Shown piece after piece: positions 54,376 through 62,837 of a stretch of 64,000 nucleotides of DNA. The notes beneath the pieces are model-generated. The model searched no databases, was not told where the DNA came from, and was given only the letters and a program-made list of their open reading frames with translations. The stretch spans positions 57,921 to 121,920 of the forward strand of contig JAJFLP010000016.1 in the NCBI GenBank assembly GCA_021772635.1, in the 5' to 3' direction. This stretch comes from Verrucomicrobiota bacterium. Its GTDB lineage: Bacteria > Verrucomicrobiota > Lentisphaeria > JABSQK01 > JAJFLO01. The first letter of the stretch is position 1; each line of letters begins with the position of its first letter. The position numbers and the translations under genes are program-made.

Positions 54376-54483
54376 GGCTGCAAGCAGCCCGAACTTCACA
54401 GAATTGAAACGTAATCATGACCAGAGATTGTGAACGAATTGTATCGATCGCGACTGCCTGAACCTATCCCCTGAATTGGTATT

Positions 54484-56580
54484 ATGACTAATAAACCCAG
54501 CGACGAATTAAAGGAACAACTTCCGGGAGCCGTCGAGGTTCACGCGATTGATTATCGCAGTTTGAAGAAACCTTGCGTTTCGTTACGGCAGCGTTTATAT
54601 CGTCGTGCCGGAACGTTCTTTCTGCTCGTGGTGGGAATCATTCTCCTTTCTATTGCGGTCTTCGCCTTTATCGCACGATCTGTAAACATCGGATTTGAGC
54701 CGGAGCCGGATTCGGTAGAACTACGCGGCTTTTTCCTTCGCCCGAAAATAGGCGACAACCTGTTGTTACTACCCGGCCGCTATCAGTTGGTTGCCAGCAA
54801 GTCTGGATACCGGGATTTTGATAACGACTTAATCATCGACAAAGGTGGCGAAACTCAATTCCTATTCACAATGACACCGCTTCCTGGTCGGCTTTCGGTC
54901 AAGGCTTTGGACGCCGAGACAAAGGGCCCGCTGACGGGTTCGGCCATATTCGTTGATGCTACCGAAATAGGACGCACACCAATAGAAGACTATGAAATTG
55001 AAGCAGGGTCATACAGGTTGAACACGAGTGTGCCGCGGTATCTTCCATACGAAAAGGGAATAGAAATTGGCGGAAGAAATATCGAACAGCGAATAACAGT
55101 TGAACTGAATCGGGCGTGGGCTGTGGTTTCCGTCCCCGCTGCGCCAGTCGGGGCGATCGTCTATGCAAACGGAGTCGAAATCGGCGCTGTCCCCATAGAT
55201 TTTGAGCAGGATGCGGGGACATGCGAGGTAACGATCCGGAAGGCGAGATATAAAACGTGGTCCGATGAGTTCGTTTTGGAATCCGGAGAGACTAAGGTGT
55301 TGCCAGCCATCGAACTCCAGCCGCTCCCGGGGCATGTGCGAATACAAACGGAGCCTGCAGGTGCTCAGATCCTCCTGAACGCGGTGTTCAAGGGATTGTC
55401 ACCCTTGAAAGCCGAAGTTGCTCCGGATGCAGAACACGAAATCAAAGTTATCAAAGCCGGATATCACTCAGCTACCCGGCGTGTCAATGCAGACAACGAT
55501 GAAGAGCTAACCGTCATCATCCCACTGAAACCGCGTCTGGGGGTCGTGGAGCTTGAAATCATTCCCGCCGACGCAGAAGTCACGATTAATAATGTTGTCC
55601 ATTCAATTTCCGGCCCTGTTTCACTACCGGCAATCGAGCAGATCGTCGTGGTAAGAAAACCTGAATTCGCAACGGAGACGCGAACGATTACGCCGCAGGT
55701 TGATTATCCACAAAGTTTGCGCATTGAGTTGCGCACGATTCAGTCGTCACCGCAGTATCCGAAGACCGCGATTACAACTGGCGGATATAAATTGGTGTTA
55801 ATAGAACCTACCGGTGTTTTTACTGTTGGATCACCCAGAAATGAACCGAACCGGCTTCCCAACGAGACACCGCGAAAGGTTAAATTAGAGCGCCCTTTCA
55901 TGATGGGTACACGCGAAGTGACCAATGGCGAATTTCGCTTATTCGACCTCGGGCACCGATCCGGAGAGGGGCTCGATGCAGATGATCAGCCGGTCGTGAA
56001 TATCAAATGGGCGGAAGCTGGCGCATACTGCAACTGGCTAAGTGAAAAGGAAGACCTGCCGCGCGCATATATTGAACACGGCGAAAAATTGGTGATGCGG
56101 CGACCGTTTTCTACAGGATACCGTTTGCCTACTGAAGCCGAGTGGGAGTATTCCGCGCGATCTGTATCGCCTGGGACCGGCCCTTACCCCTGGGGCAAAA
56201 CGTGGCCTCCCGAATCGACAGTTGGAAACCTGGGAGACCAGTCGGCTGCACATCTGGGTATTAACGTACTGAATAAGTACAACGACGGCTTTGAGCGCAC
56301 AGCACCTGTGGGGAGTTTCAAGGCCGACGGGAACGGATTATTCGATATGGTCGGTAACGTTGCAGAATGGTGCAATGACTACTACGGTATTTATAACTAC
56401 GAACCGGATAAAGTGGTGATTGAGCCGGTTGGTCCAGAGCATGGCGTTCACCATATTATTCGAGGTTCAAGTTGGCGGTACGCGACGAAAACGAAGTTAC
56501 GAATCGCGCATCGACAATATAACAGTGACAAAGAGGATTTCGTCGGGTTCAGAGTTTGTCGGTATTTGTCGGTGGAGTAG
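54484..56580 (+). CDS. PEGA-repeat and SUMF1-domain membrane protein
   Basis: 698 residues. One membrane helix at about 38-60 (TFFLLVVGIILLSIAVFAFI), then four or five PEGA repeats at about 70-420 (e.g. ATEIGRTPIEDYEIEAGSYR, PAGAQILLNAVFKGLSPLKA) and a C-terminal SUMF1 fold at about 430-698 (GYKLVLIEPTGVFTVGS, GYRLPTEAEWEYSARS, DMVGNVAEWCNDYYG, FVGFRVCRYL). The segment that carries the catalytic Cys pair in formylglycine-generating enzymes here reads RGSSWRYATKTKLRIAHRQ, without cysteine, so it is probably a binding module. PEGA and SUMF1 are predicted outside the cytoplasm. Same strand as the pseudokinase gene. Confidence 0.88.
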   Translation: MTNKPSDELKEQLPGAVEVHAIDYRSLKKPCVSLRQRLYRRAGTFFLLVVGIILLSIAVFAFIARSVNIGFEPEPDSVELRGFFLRPKIGDNLLLLPGRYQLVASKSGYRDFDNDLIIDKGGETQFLFTMTPLPGRLSVKALDAETKGPLTGSAIFVDATEIGRTPIEDYEIEAGSYRLNTSVPRYLPYEKGIEIGGRNIEQRITVELNRAWAVVSVPAAPVGAIVYANGVEIGAVPIDFEQDAGTCEVTIRKARYKTWSDEFVLESGETKVLPAIELQPLPGHVRIQTEPAGAQILLNAVFKGLSPLKAEVAPDAEHEIKVIKAGYHSATRRVNADNDEELTVIIPLKPRLGVVELEIIPADAEVTINNVVHSISGPVSLPAIEQIVVVRKPEFATETRTITPQVDYPQSLRIELRTIQSSPQYPKTAITTGGYKLVLIEPTGVFTVGSPRNEPNRLPNETPRKVKLERPFMMGTREVTNGEFRLFDLGHRSGEGLDADDQPVVNIKWAEAGAYCNWLSEKEDLPRAYIEHGEKLVMRRPFSTGYRLPTEAEWEYSARSVSPGTGPYPWGKTWPPESTVGNLGDQSAAHLGINVLNKYNDGFERTAPVGSFKADGNGLFDMVGNVAEWCNDYYGIYNYEPDKVVIEPVGPEHGVHHIIRGSSWRYATKTKLRIAHRQYNSDKEDFVGFRVCRYLSVE

Positions 56581-56725
56581 GTGCCTAATTAGTGCTGAAA
56601 TCGCCATCGGATATCGAGATTGACTGTATTTTGATACCGATAAAAAGTTGGGTTTCAAGCGAGCAACTGATACGACTGGGTTGAATATGTTAGTACCACA
56701 GGAAACTCTGATCCAGCTAAACAAA

Positions 56726-56814
56726 TGTGGGAGGAGCTGTCCCAGCGGCGATAACATATATTTGGGAACAATTCCGATAAAAAATAATCGCCGCTGAGGA
56801 CAGCGCCTCCCACA
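56726..56814. repeat. REPIN, copy 2
   Basis: TGTGGGAGGAGCTGTCCCAG and, inverted, CGCCGCTGAGGACAGCGCCT (ending CCCACA) flank a spacer with ATAACATATATTTGGGAACA. It forms a long hairpin and shares its spacer with copy 1 at 52070. It sits in the 330-base gap between the PEGA-SUMF1 gene and the stator-like operon; the rest of that gap shows no gene. Confidence 0.85.
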
Positions 56815-56910
56815 TTAAGAAACAGTGTAATTCTGTGCTAAGTTTAACGGGAGCGATCGCCGGTTTTCTCCAAAGGAGAATCGCAAATCCAGAATCCATT
56901 GAGAAATAAA

Positions 56911-57099
56911 ATGAGAACAGGGAAATTATCAATCGTTGGGATCGCCGGATTAGGCGTTGGGTTGATCTCGTTACTTATATGGATTAGTTCAGTTGTAGCC
57001 AGCGAGGATGCGAAAAGCGAAATACGCGAACCAGAGTCGTTTATTCCGTCAGAAACCATCAAACCGGAACAAGACGTTGCGTTCCCGATCGATATCTGA
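56911..57099 (+). CDS. small single-pass membrane protein before the stator-like operon
   Basis: 62 residues: a helix at about 8-28 (IVGIAGLGVGLISLLIWISS) and an acidic, proline-containing tail ending AFPIDI. It lies 34 bases upstream of the MotA/TolQ-like gene on the same strand. No family is recognised and the ribosome site is weak, but composition and position support a real gene. Confidence 0.55.
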   Translation: MRTGKLSIVGIAGLGVGLISLLIWISSVVASEDAKSEIREPESFIPSETIKPEQDVAFPIDI

Positions 57100-57133
57100 T
57101 CTCCCCGCCTGGCCTAGGCCTAAAGGACTTTCC

Positions 57134-57931
57134 ATGAAACATTCATTAGTAAATGAATTCGTTTACCAAATGGTTGCGCTGATAATTTCGATCATCGTCG
57201 TCCATTCCGCGTACAGCGCCGTCATTCGACCGCGTGCTGCCGAAGCGATTCAGATTAACAAAGAGAGAATTGCCCAAGATTCAGGCGCCGAAGAACACCG
57301 ATCGATTTATGTTCTCCTGAAAGACTATGAACAGGAGTCGTGTTTCGTTCTGTTCCTGTGGGCGCTTACAATTCTGGCGTACAAATCGATGGATACCCTG
57401 CAGCAGCGTAAGCTTCTTTCCAGGGACTACTTTTCACTCCCCGAAAATGGGCGAATAATACCCGAGGATTCCCGGGAGTTAACGCGGCGTTTAGAGGGTT
57501 TGCCTACTCAGGAACGGAGTGGCCTGGTGCCGCGTGCGTTGCTTATCGCACTGAGACGTTTTGATTCGGGGCGGAACATTCAAGACGTCGCGGAGGCGGC
57601 GCAGAACGTATGCCAACAGGAGAACGATCGTCTCGAATCGGAGTTATCGATAATTCGCTACATTGCCTGGGCGATTCCGTCGATTGGGTTTATCGGGACT
57701 GTACGCGGAATCAGCCAAGCGCTTGGCCGCGCTCATCTTGCCCTTGAAGGCGATATAACCGGTGTCACAACGAACCTCGGCGTGGCTTTCAATTCGACAC
57801 TCATTGCGCTTCTAATCAGTATCTTCCTGATGTTCATCATTCATCAGATACAACTGCTGCAAGAACGGTTTATTCTGGATACAGAGGTCTATTGCGAAGA
57901 ACGATTAATTCGGCATCTGCACACTCGATGA
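57134..57931 (+). CDS. MotA/TolQ/ExbB-like proton-channel protein
   Basis: 265 residues. AAAGGA precedes the ATG at 57134; the frame runs further upstream but without homology. Helices at about 10-30 and 73-90, a cytosolic loop, and the two conserved channel helices (IRYIAWAIPSIGFIGTVRGI and VAFNSTLIALLISIFLMFII) match the MotA_ExbB domain, including the Pro-Gly channel motif. Such proteins form a pentamer around two ExbD/TolR/MotB-like helices and use proton or sodium flow to drive motion. The likely partners are the two VWA proteins downstream. It overlaps the next gene by ATGA. Confidence 0.9.
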   Translation: MKHSLVNEFVYQMVALIISIIVVHSAYSAVIRPRAAEAIQINKERIAQDSGAEEHRSIYVLLKDYEQESCFVLFLWALTILAYKSMDTLQQRKLLSRDYFSLPENGRIIPEDSRELTRRLEGLPTQERSGLVPRALLIALRRFDSGRNIQDVAEAAQNVCQQENDRLESELSIIRYIAWAIPSIGFIGTVRGISQALGRAHLALEGDITGVTTNLGVAFNSTLIALLISIFLMFIIHQIQLLQERFILDTEVYCEERLIRHLHTR

Positions 57932-58953
57932 AACGACTCATTATTGATCTCGACGATCTCGGAATTCGTCAGACGCTTTTGTCTGATGGCGTCGCCTGCC
58001 AGTTGAGCAGTAATGAGGAAGGGATCGCTTGGCAGGATGCGGCCGGGAACCTGGTCTTCGGAGACAAGGCGTCTGCTGCTCGAGCGCACGCGCCCAGAGA
58101 TATATGCGACAACTATTGGGATCGTCTTGATACCTCGACAAGTACACAGGGAGATTTCCAGCGCAATCTCGCTGAGCTTGCCGCAGAACATCTGCAACGA
58201 GTCGTCGGCAGCAACGCCGAAGCGACCGAAGCCATTGCCATTGTCCCGGCACATTATGGCCCGGACCAACGCGGGATCCTTGCCAGCATAGCCCGTGACC
58301 TTCAGATTCCCCTGCGATACATAATCCCCAGGCCAATCGCATGCGCCGAATCCGGCAATGAACCAGCTTATCTCCACGTCGATATTTCACTTCACTCACT
58401 GCAGATCTCACGCGTTAATCGCGGGCCTGAACTTACTTTTGCCTATCTAACAGCTAAACGGGATCTGGGATATTTGAATTTCCTGAATCATTGGTTGAAA
58501 GGAATTGCGTCTGAGTTCGTTGATTCTTGTCGAATCGACCCCCTTCACTCGGCCGATGGTGAGCTCCGAATAAGAGGTATTATTTCGCAGGTGCTGCGAG
58601 AATTGGGATCTAATAGTTTGAGTGCTGTTCCCGTTGCAATAGACTCGACCGAGCAGAAGCATAAGATAGAAATCACCGAGGCGCTAATGACCGGTTGGGC
58701 GATCTCTCGATTGTCGGCCGTTGCCAAGGAGATTACGAGCTTAACTCAAGGGACCGGTGGCGTTCTCTTAGGACACAATATCGGTCGTATCCCAGGTTTG
58801 TACGACCTGCTTTCACGGGAGCTCGACGTTGCCGTCAGCTCTACTGACGAAGGTCAAGCTATTGCCGGCGTCGCTGGAGACTGGCCGCCGCCTGCCGCCG
58901 ATGATCGCTGTTTATATCTTTCGCAGCGCCCGCGCAATGCAGGTGGGGCATGA
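57928..58953 (+). CDS. actin/Hsp70-fold protein of stator-like operon
   Basis: 341 residues from the ATG that overlaps the previous stop. The fold is suggested by a DnaK-like layout: MKRLIIDLDDLGIRQTLL (phosphate-1-like strand), ERLQRVVGSNAEATEAIAIV-like helix-strand with VPAHYGPDQRGILASIARDL (cf. DnaK VPAYFND-QR), PLRYIIPRPIACAES and a late GGVLLGHNIGRIPGLYDLL (adenosine motif). The usual DxGT loop is not clear (IDLDDLG), so ATP hydrolysis is uncertain. It may sense the state of the complex or regulate it from the cytosol. ATGA overlap with the next gene. Confidence 0.75.
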   Translation: MKRLIIDLDDLGIRQTLLSDGVACQLSSNEEGIAWQDAAGNLVFGDKASAARAHAPRDICDNYWDRLDTSTSTQGDFQRNLAELAAEHLQRVVGSNAEATEAIAIVPAHYGPDQRGILASIARDLQIPLRYIIPRPIACAESGNEPAYLHVDISLHSLQISRVNRGPELTFAYLTAKRDLGYLNFLNHWLKGIASEFVDSCRIDPLHSADGELRIRGIISQVLRELGSNSLSAVPVAIDSTEQKHKIEITEALMTGWAISRLSAVAKEITSLTQGTGGVLLGHNIGRIPGLYDLLSRELDVAVSSTDEGQAIAGVAGDWPPPAADDRCLYLSQRPRNAGGA

Positions 58954-60071
58954 AACGTCGTCGCAATACGGATGTGTTCGGTTTATCCTTTCTCGATTGT
59001 ATCTGCTGCGGTTTCGGCGCGGTAATATTGTTATTCGTGATCGTCAATAGTCGAACGGATGAGCCACCTACCACAGTACTCGATGTACCTAAAATGACTG
59101 AGGCCGAGAGAAAGCGCGAAGAGGATTTAACAAAACTTAGAATCCAGCAGACCCAACGGGAGATTGGCCAACTAAAGGACGACATCGCGGTACTCGATGT
59201 AAGATTAGCCGATGCGACTAAACATCGCGATGCGGTCATCGAACGCATCGCTGCGCTGGAGCAACAAATTAACGCTGGATCCACAACCGCAACCACATCA
59301 CAGGCTGAAGTCGAGAAGTTGAAGGACGATCTCCGCGCGCTGGAGGTAGAGATCAAACAATTGCGCGCTGCCATTCGAGTGACACAAGAGAAACAGGATG
59401 GCGATCGGGTCCGCGCGATGGTCGGGGACGGGTATCGTCATTATTTGACCGGGTTGAGTTTGTCCGGACAGCGGACGCTGATACTGCTTGATTGCTCTGC
59501 AAGCATGCTGTCTGACCGCATTGTCGATATCATTCGCCGCCGAAACCGTGATGCCTCGTCACGGCGTAACGCACCGAAGTGGAAGCAAGCGGTTGCAGCG
59601 GTCGATTGGCTGCTAACCGAACTTCCGATTGACGGGCAGTTTCAGTTATACGGTTTCAATGAGAAGGCGTTTCCGGTCGTTGCGTCAAGCGACGGGACAT
59701 GGCTAAACGCTAACGACAAAAGTGCGCACGATACCGTAACCGCAGCTTTGTATGAGATTGTCCCTGAGGATGGTACGAATCTTCATAGCGCGATGGAGCT
59801 CATTTCTACACTTTCGCCACTGCCGGATAATATCGTGTTGATAGCTGACGGACTGCCGACGATCGGGAAAGGGATCTCGGTTCAGCGGACAGTCTCAGGT
59901 AAGCGACGTGCACATCACTTCCAGGAAGCAGTCAAATTGTTGCCGCGCGGACTGCCAGTCAATGTTATTCTTTACCAAATGGAAGGAGACCCCCAGGCTG
60001 CCGCGGCTTACTGGGCACTGGCGCGCGCCAGCCGGGGATCATTCTTTTGTCCGTCAAGGGATTGGCCATGA
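58950..60071 (+). CDS. VWA protein with ExbD/MotB-like N-terminal helix, first
   Basis: 373 residues. The N-terminal FGLSFLDCICCGFGAVILLF is one membrane helix with an Asp at its start, the position of the ion-binding Asp in MotB, TolR and ExbD. A coiled coil follows at about 45-150 (KLRIQQTQREIGQLKDDIAV). A VWA domain fills about 165-373 with MIDAS LLDCSASML and ADGLPT. The topology places the VWA domain outside the cytoplasm. I know this N-terminal motif from uncharacterised VWA proteins in gammaproteobacteria. It overlaps the next VWA gene by ATGA. Confidence 0.85.
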   Translation: MKRRRNTDVFGLSFLDCICCGFGAVILLFVIVNSRTDEPPTTVLDVPKMTEAERKREEDLTKLRIQQTQREIGQLKDDIAVLDVRLADATKHRDAVIERIAALEQQINAGSTTATTSQAEVEKLKDDLRALEVEIKQLRAAIRVTQEKQDGDRVRAMVGDGYRHYLTGLSLSGQRTLILLDCSASMLSDRIVDIIRRRNRDASSRRNAPKWKQAVAAVDWLLTELPIDGQFQLYGFNEKAFPVVASSDGTWLNANDKSAHDTVTAALYEIVPEDGTNLHSAMELISTLSPLPDNIVLIADGLPTIGKGISVQRTVSGKRRAHHFQEAVKLLPRGLPVNVILYQMEGDPQAAAAYWALARASRGSFFCPSRDWP

Positions 60072-61066
60072 GGAGACGCGGAAAATATCGGGAAATCGAG
60101 GCATTCGGATTGTCGTTCATGGACTGCGTGTGCTGCGGCTTCGGCGCGATCATATTACTGTTCGTTCTGACGAAGTTCTCGAAGCTTAAATACGTGCGAT
60201 CGACATCCTCGGCAGCGGTAGTTCTCAATCAAGGTGATTCGAATATCGTGCTGCGGGAGAAGCAACTGCGGGAACTGCGGCGCGAGCGACGACGTCTGGA
60301 TACAACATTGACAGAGCGAAGAGCAGCCTTAACTGCGGTCATCACTGAATCGGGCGAGCGGCAGACGCAACTAAATACTCTGCAGCAGCAGCTCAGAAAA
60401 TCCGAAATATCCGGTACTGTCCAGCAACGAATTGGTGATCAACTGTTTACGGCACGCCAGCAATTGACCGAAGAGATGAAACGCCTGGTTAATTCGCTGC
60501 CGAAGCCGAAAAATAACGTCGTTGGCGGCATCCCGGTCGACAGCGAATATATCGTGTTCATCGTCGACACATCCGGTAGTATGCGCCGGCACTGGCCCTT
60601 GGTTCGCCGAAAAATAGAAGAGACTTTGGAGATTTATCCGCAGATAAAAGGGATCCAGATTATGAACGATATGGGACAATATATGTTTTCTCAGTATCGG
60701 GGTAAGTGGATACCCGATACGCCAGGGCGACGGAAAGTTATACTGGAGTTATTCGATAGCTGGGCGCCGTTCAGTAATAGTAGTCCGGTAGAAGGGATCA
60801 AGACAGCCATCCGTAAGTTCTACTCGGAAGACCATGACATAAGTCTGTACGTATTTGGAGATGACTTTCAGGGGCTGGGTATGGAATCGGTAATCGCGAC
60901 AGTGGATCAATTGAATCGGAAGGATGCTAAAGGCGGCCGCCGCGTACGAATCCATGGTGTCGGGTTCCCGGGGGCGCAGTTGAGTGCGACTGGTCAGCGA
61001 TTCTCAACGCTAATGCGTGTATTATGTGATCGAAACGCCGGTACGTTCGTCGGTCTGGTCCCATGA
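60068..61066 (+). CDS. VWA protein with ExbD/MotB-like N-terminal helix, second
   Basis: 332 residues from the ATG that overlaps the previous stop. Same plan as its neighbour: FGLSFMDCVCCGFGAIILLF with Asp at the helix start, coiled coil (about 55-130, LREKQLRELRRERRRLDTTL), VWA domain at about 155-332 with a canonical MIDAS VDTSGSMRR. The two VWA proteins are paralogues and could form the heterodimeric partner of a MotA/TolQ pentamer. It ends the operon; a family B inverted pair follows at 61073. Confidence 0.88.
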   Translation: MRRRGKYREIEAFGLSFMDCVCCGFGAIILLFVLTKFSKLKYVRSTSSAAVVLNQGDSNIVLREKQLRELRRERRRLDTTLTERRAALTAVITESGERQTQLNTLQQQLRKSEISGTVQQRIGDQLFTARQQLTEEMKRLVNSLPKPKNNVVGGIPVDSEYIVFIVDTSGSMRRHWPLVRRKIEETLEIYPQIKGIQIMNDMGQYMFSQYRGKWIPDTPGRRKVILELFDSWAPFSNSSPVEGIKTAIRKFYSEDHDISLYVFGDDFQGLGMESVIATVDQLNRKDAKGGRRVRIHGVGFPGAQLSATGQRFSTLMRVLCDRNAGTFVGLVP

Positions 61067-61072
61067 CACCGC

Positions 61073-61144
61073 AACTGGAAGCAGTCGATTTCTCGAGAGG
61101 GGTGGAATCAGATTCGATAATTACCCGAAAATCGACCGCTTGCA
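61073..61144. repeat. inverted pair of repeat B ends after the VWA operon
   Basis: ACTGGAAGCAGTCGATTTCT and, in inverse orientation, TGCAAGCGGTCGATTTTCG (61126-61144) flank a short spacer. The two can fold together into a long hairpin, a possible operon-end structure. Confidence 0.6.
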
Positions 61145-61212
61145 CTCATCTACTTAAATTGGTGCTTTTATACGATAGTTTTACGTACTAGCTGGAGGCT
61201 TCCTCGTTTCCG

Positions 61213-61875
61213 TTACTCGAATTCTTTCGCGAAACCTCTAAAATTCTCCCGAAGTTGATTTAACTCTACCCTAAGTTTTGAGACCTCCTCTTCAAGTTGG
61301 ATTAATCGGTTCATTTCGTCATGGACGATAAGTGTAGCGGCCTCCGGTTTCGGTGCGAGCTTGCTTTCCTCAACTTCTATCTCCCCACCCAGTAAATGCA
61401 TATATCTGCAGTCTTTCTGTCCAGTCAGCCGCGGGAGTTTCGTGATTAACGCTTGATCGGTGGCTTCGATCATGGAATTAAGTGTCGACTCCACTTCTTG
61501 AACAGATGAAAATCGATAGAGGCGCTCCGTTCGGCCCTTGATCTCGCCAATTGTTTGTGATCCGCGCAGGAGCAACACCGCTATAACAGCGCTCTGAGCA
61601 TAGGTTAGCGGAAGGAGATCCGTAATCTTATGCCGATACTTCGGCACGCGACTACCCGGAGAACTGCATTCCCATACCACCTTATGACTACGCAGATTGT
61701 CCAACGCCCGAACCACCGACTCCGGTGAAAACGACACCACGGGAAAGCGATTCGATTTCTGGTTGCACGCGTTCGTCAATGCGTTTAATGATAGCGGATA
61801 GTTTTCGGGTGTCGTTCGTTCCTTCTCCATTAACGCGCCGAGAACGCGAACTTCGTTTTTGTTTAGTTCTATCAC
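61213..61875 (-). CDS. yceH: YceH/DUF480 family protein
   Basis: 220 residues. The family N-terminus EVRVLGALMEKERTTPENYP and LSLNALTNACNQKSNR are unmistakable, as are the tandem winged-helix regions (VVRALDNLRSHKVVWE; LTYAQSAVIAVLLLRGSQTIGEI). The C-terminal coiled coil (LIQLEEEVSKLRVELNQLRE) is usual. A GTG start follows GGAG. Function is not established; a DNA-binding regulator is likely. A MITE-like element begins 11 bases upstream of the start. Confidence 0.92.
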   Translation of the reverse strand: MIELNKNEVRVLGALMEKERTTPENYPLSLNALTNACNQKSNRFPVVSFSPESVVRALDNLRSHKVVWECSSPGSRVPKYRHKITDLLPLTYAQSAVIAVLLLRGSQTIGEIKGRTERLYRFSSVQEVESTLNSMIEATDQALITKLPRLTGQKDCRYMHLLGGEIEVEESKLAPKPEAATLIVHDEMNRLIQLEEEVSKLRVELNQLRENFRGFAKEFE

Positions 61876-61885
61876 GATCTCTCCT

Positions 61886-62161
61886 TGTGTGGTGTCCCGT
61901 AAATAACTTGCATTTGACGAGAGGTATTTTGGTGTTTCAGGTGCATTGGCACGAATTAGGCGATGCTATCGCATCGTCGTTTCACGCCAATGTCTGCTGA
62001 ACGCCAAAAGACGCTCGCCCGAAACGGGTTACGCCTCTTTAGCCACTGAGCGGTGTTAGCGAATTCGGTACGTACCTACGGGTACGCACACGAAATCACT
62101 GCCTTGCTCAACGACAAAATAGGCGAAATCAAATGACAAGTTATTTGTGGGACGCTACACT
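61886..62161. mobile_element. MITE-like element with ~31-bp imperfect inverted ends (276 bp)
   Basis: The left end TGTGTGGTGTCCCGTAAATAAC (61886-61907) with ACTTGCATTTG and the right end, read inward, AGTGTAGCGTCCCACAAATAAC with ACTTGTCATTTG agree at most positions. The interior has no coding frame but includes a GGCGATGCTATCGCATCGTC palindrome and GGTACGTACCTACGGGTACG. It lies just outside the yceH ribosome site. The end sequence resembles insertion-sequence termini; the family is not identified. Confidence 0.7.
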
Positions 62162-62239
62162 GGTGTTATCTATGCATGAATGTTTACGTTCAATGCGTAT
62201 ACGGGTTCACTGAATGTTGCTTAAACGTGTTGTTGGAGT

Positions 62240-62334
62240 GATACCGGAAGCGGTACAATTTTTGGACGACTTCAAAATGATTGCGTAAGAGACTCCGAAC
62301 GATTTTTCGAAAACTCCGTGATTGTTGGTATATT
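62240..62334 (+). repeat. dispersed repeat family B, copy 9
   Basis: ATACCGGAAGCGGTACAATT, TTGGACGACTTCAAAATGAT, TGCGTAAGAGACTCCGAACG and the end GTTGGTATATT. The central 50 bases nearly equal those of the copy at 49667, 12.5 kb away. Confidence 0.85.
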
Positions 62335-62447
62335 CTGAAATCCGATGTGTGCGTTTTCTGATCGCTTTTCATGACCAGGCTTATATACCAGTCGATGCTG
62401 ACTGATCGTTCAAGCCCGATGGTCATCTCAGTACCTGTATTCAAAAG

Positions 62448-62837
62448 CTAATGTTTTTTCCAGCTATGCCTGCATTTATTGCATTCGAATATCGGAGCAT
62501 AGAACATAAACGGTAGTCCGAAACAGAGAATCGCGAATATCATGAACGAGGCCGAGTGTTTCCCTTGGCGACTGATGTCGATCGAAGAGCAATTCGGGCA
62601 TCGCGCGCTTTTCGGAACGATGATATCTTTGAGTTCTTGATCCGTTTCAAGTAGTTCTCGAACGGCTGAAATATCTTCCTCCGGGATCTGAACTTTAATA
62701 CCGCCTGCCGCAATGGCGAATGCTGCGATACTGCCAGTGAATTCATCTTTCAAGAACACCCGAATACCATTCGATTCCAGCCGGATTCGCAATAAATCGG
62801 CTTGCTGGTGAGTATAGAACGTCGCGATCGTTTGCAT
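62448..62837 (-). CDS. DUF2007 domain protein with C-terminal zinc-ribbon-like part
   Basis: 129 residues. Residues 1-70 fit DUF2007 (putative signal-transducing, PII-like fold): MQTIATFYTHQQADLLRIRL and GIRVFLKDEFTG. A CPNC pair, a membrane helix (FMIFAILCFGLPFMFYAPI) and a CNKC pair follow, so the C-terminus is membrane-attached with a possible split metal site. Start ATG at 62837. Confidence 0.85.
   Translation of the reverse strand: MQTIATFYTHQQADLLRIRLESNGIRVFLKDEFTGSIAAFAIAAGGIKVQIPEEDISAVRELLETDQELKDIIVPKSARCPNCSSIDISRQGKHSASFMIFAILCFGLPFMFYAPIFECNKCRHSWKKH

Noticed and set aside
57008..57133. N-terminal extension of the MotA/TolQ-like gene
   Set aside because: It overlaps the small membrane protein gene in another frame, and a good ribosome site precedes 57134.
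56911..61066. Zorya-type anti-phage system
   Set aside because: Zorya pairs a MotA-like ZorA with a MotB/OmpA-like ZorB and ZorC/D or E; here there is no OmpA-like domain, helicase or HNH gene. The likeness stops at the stator principle.
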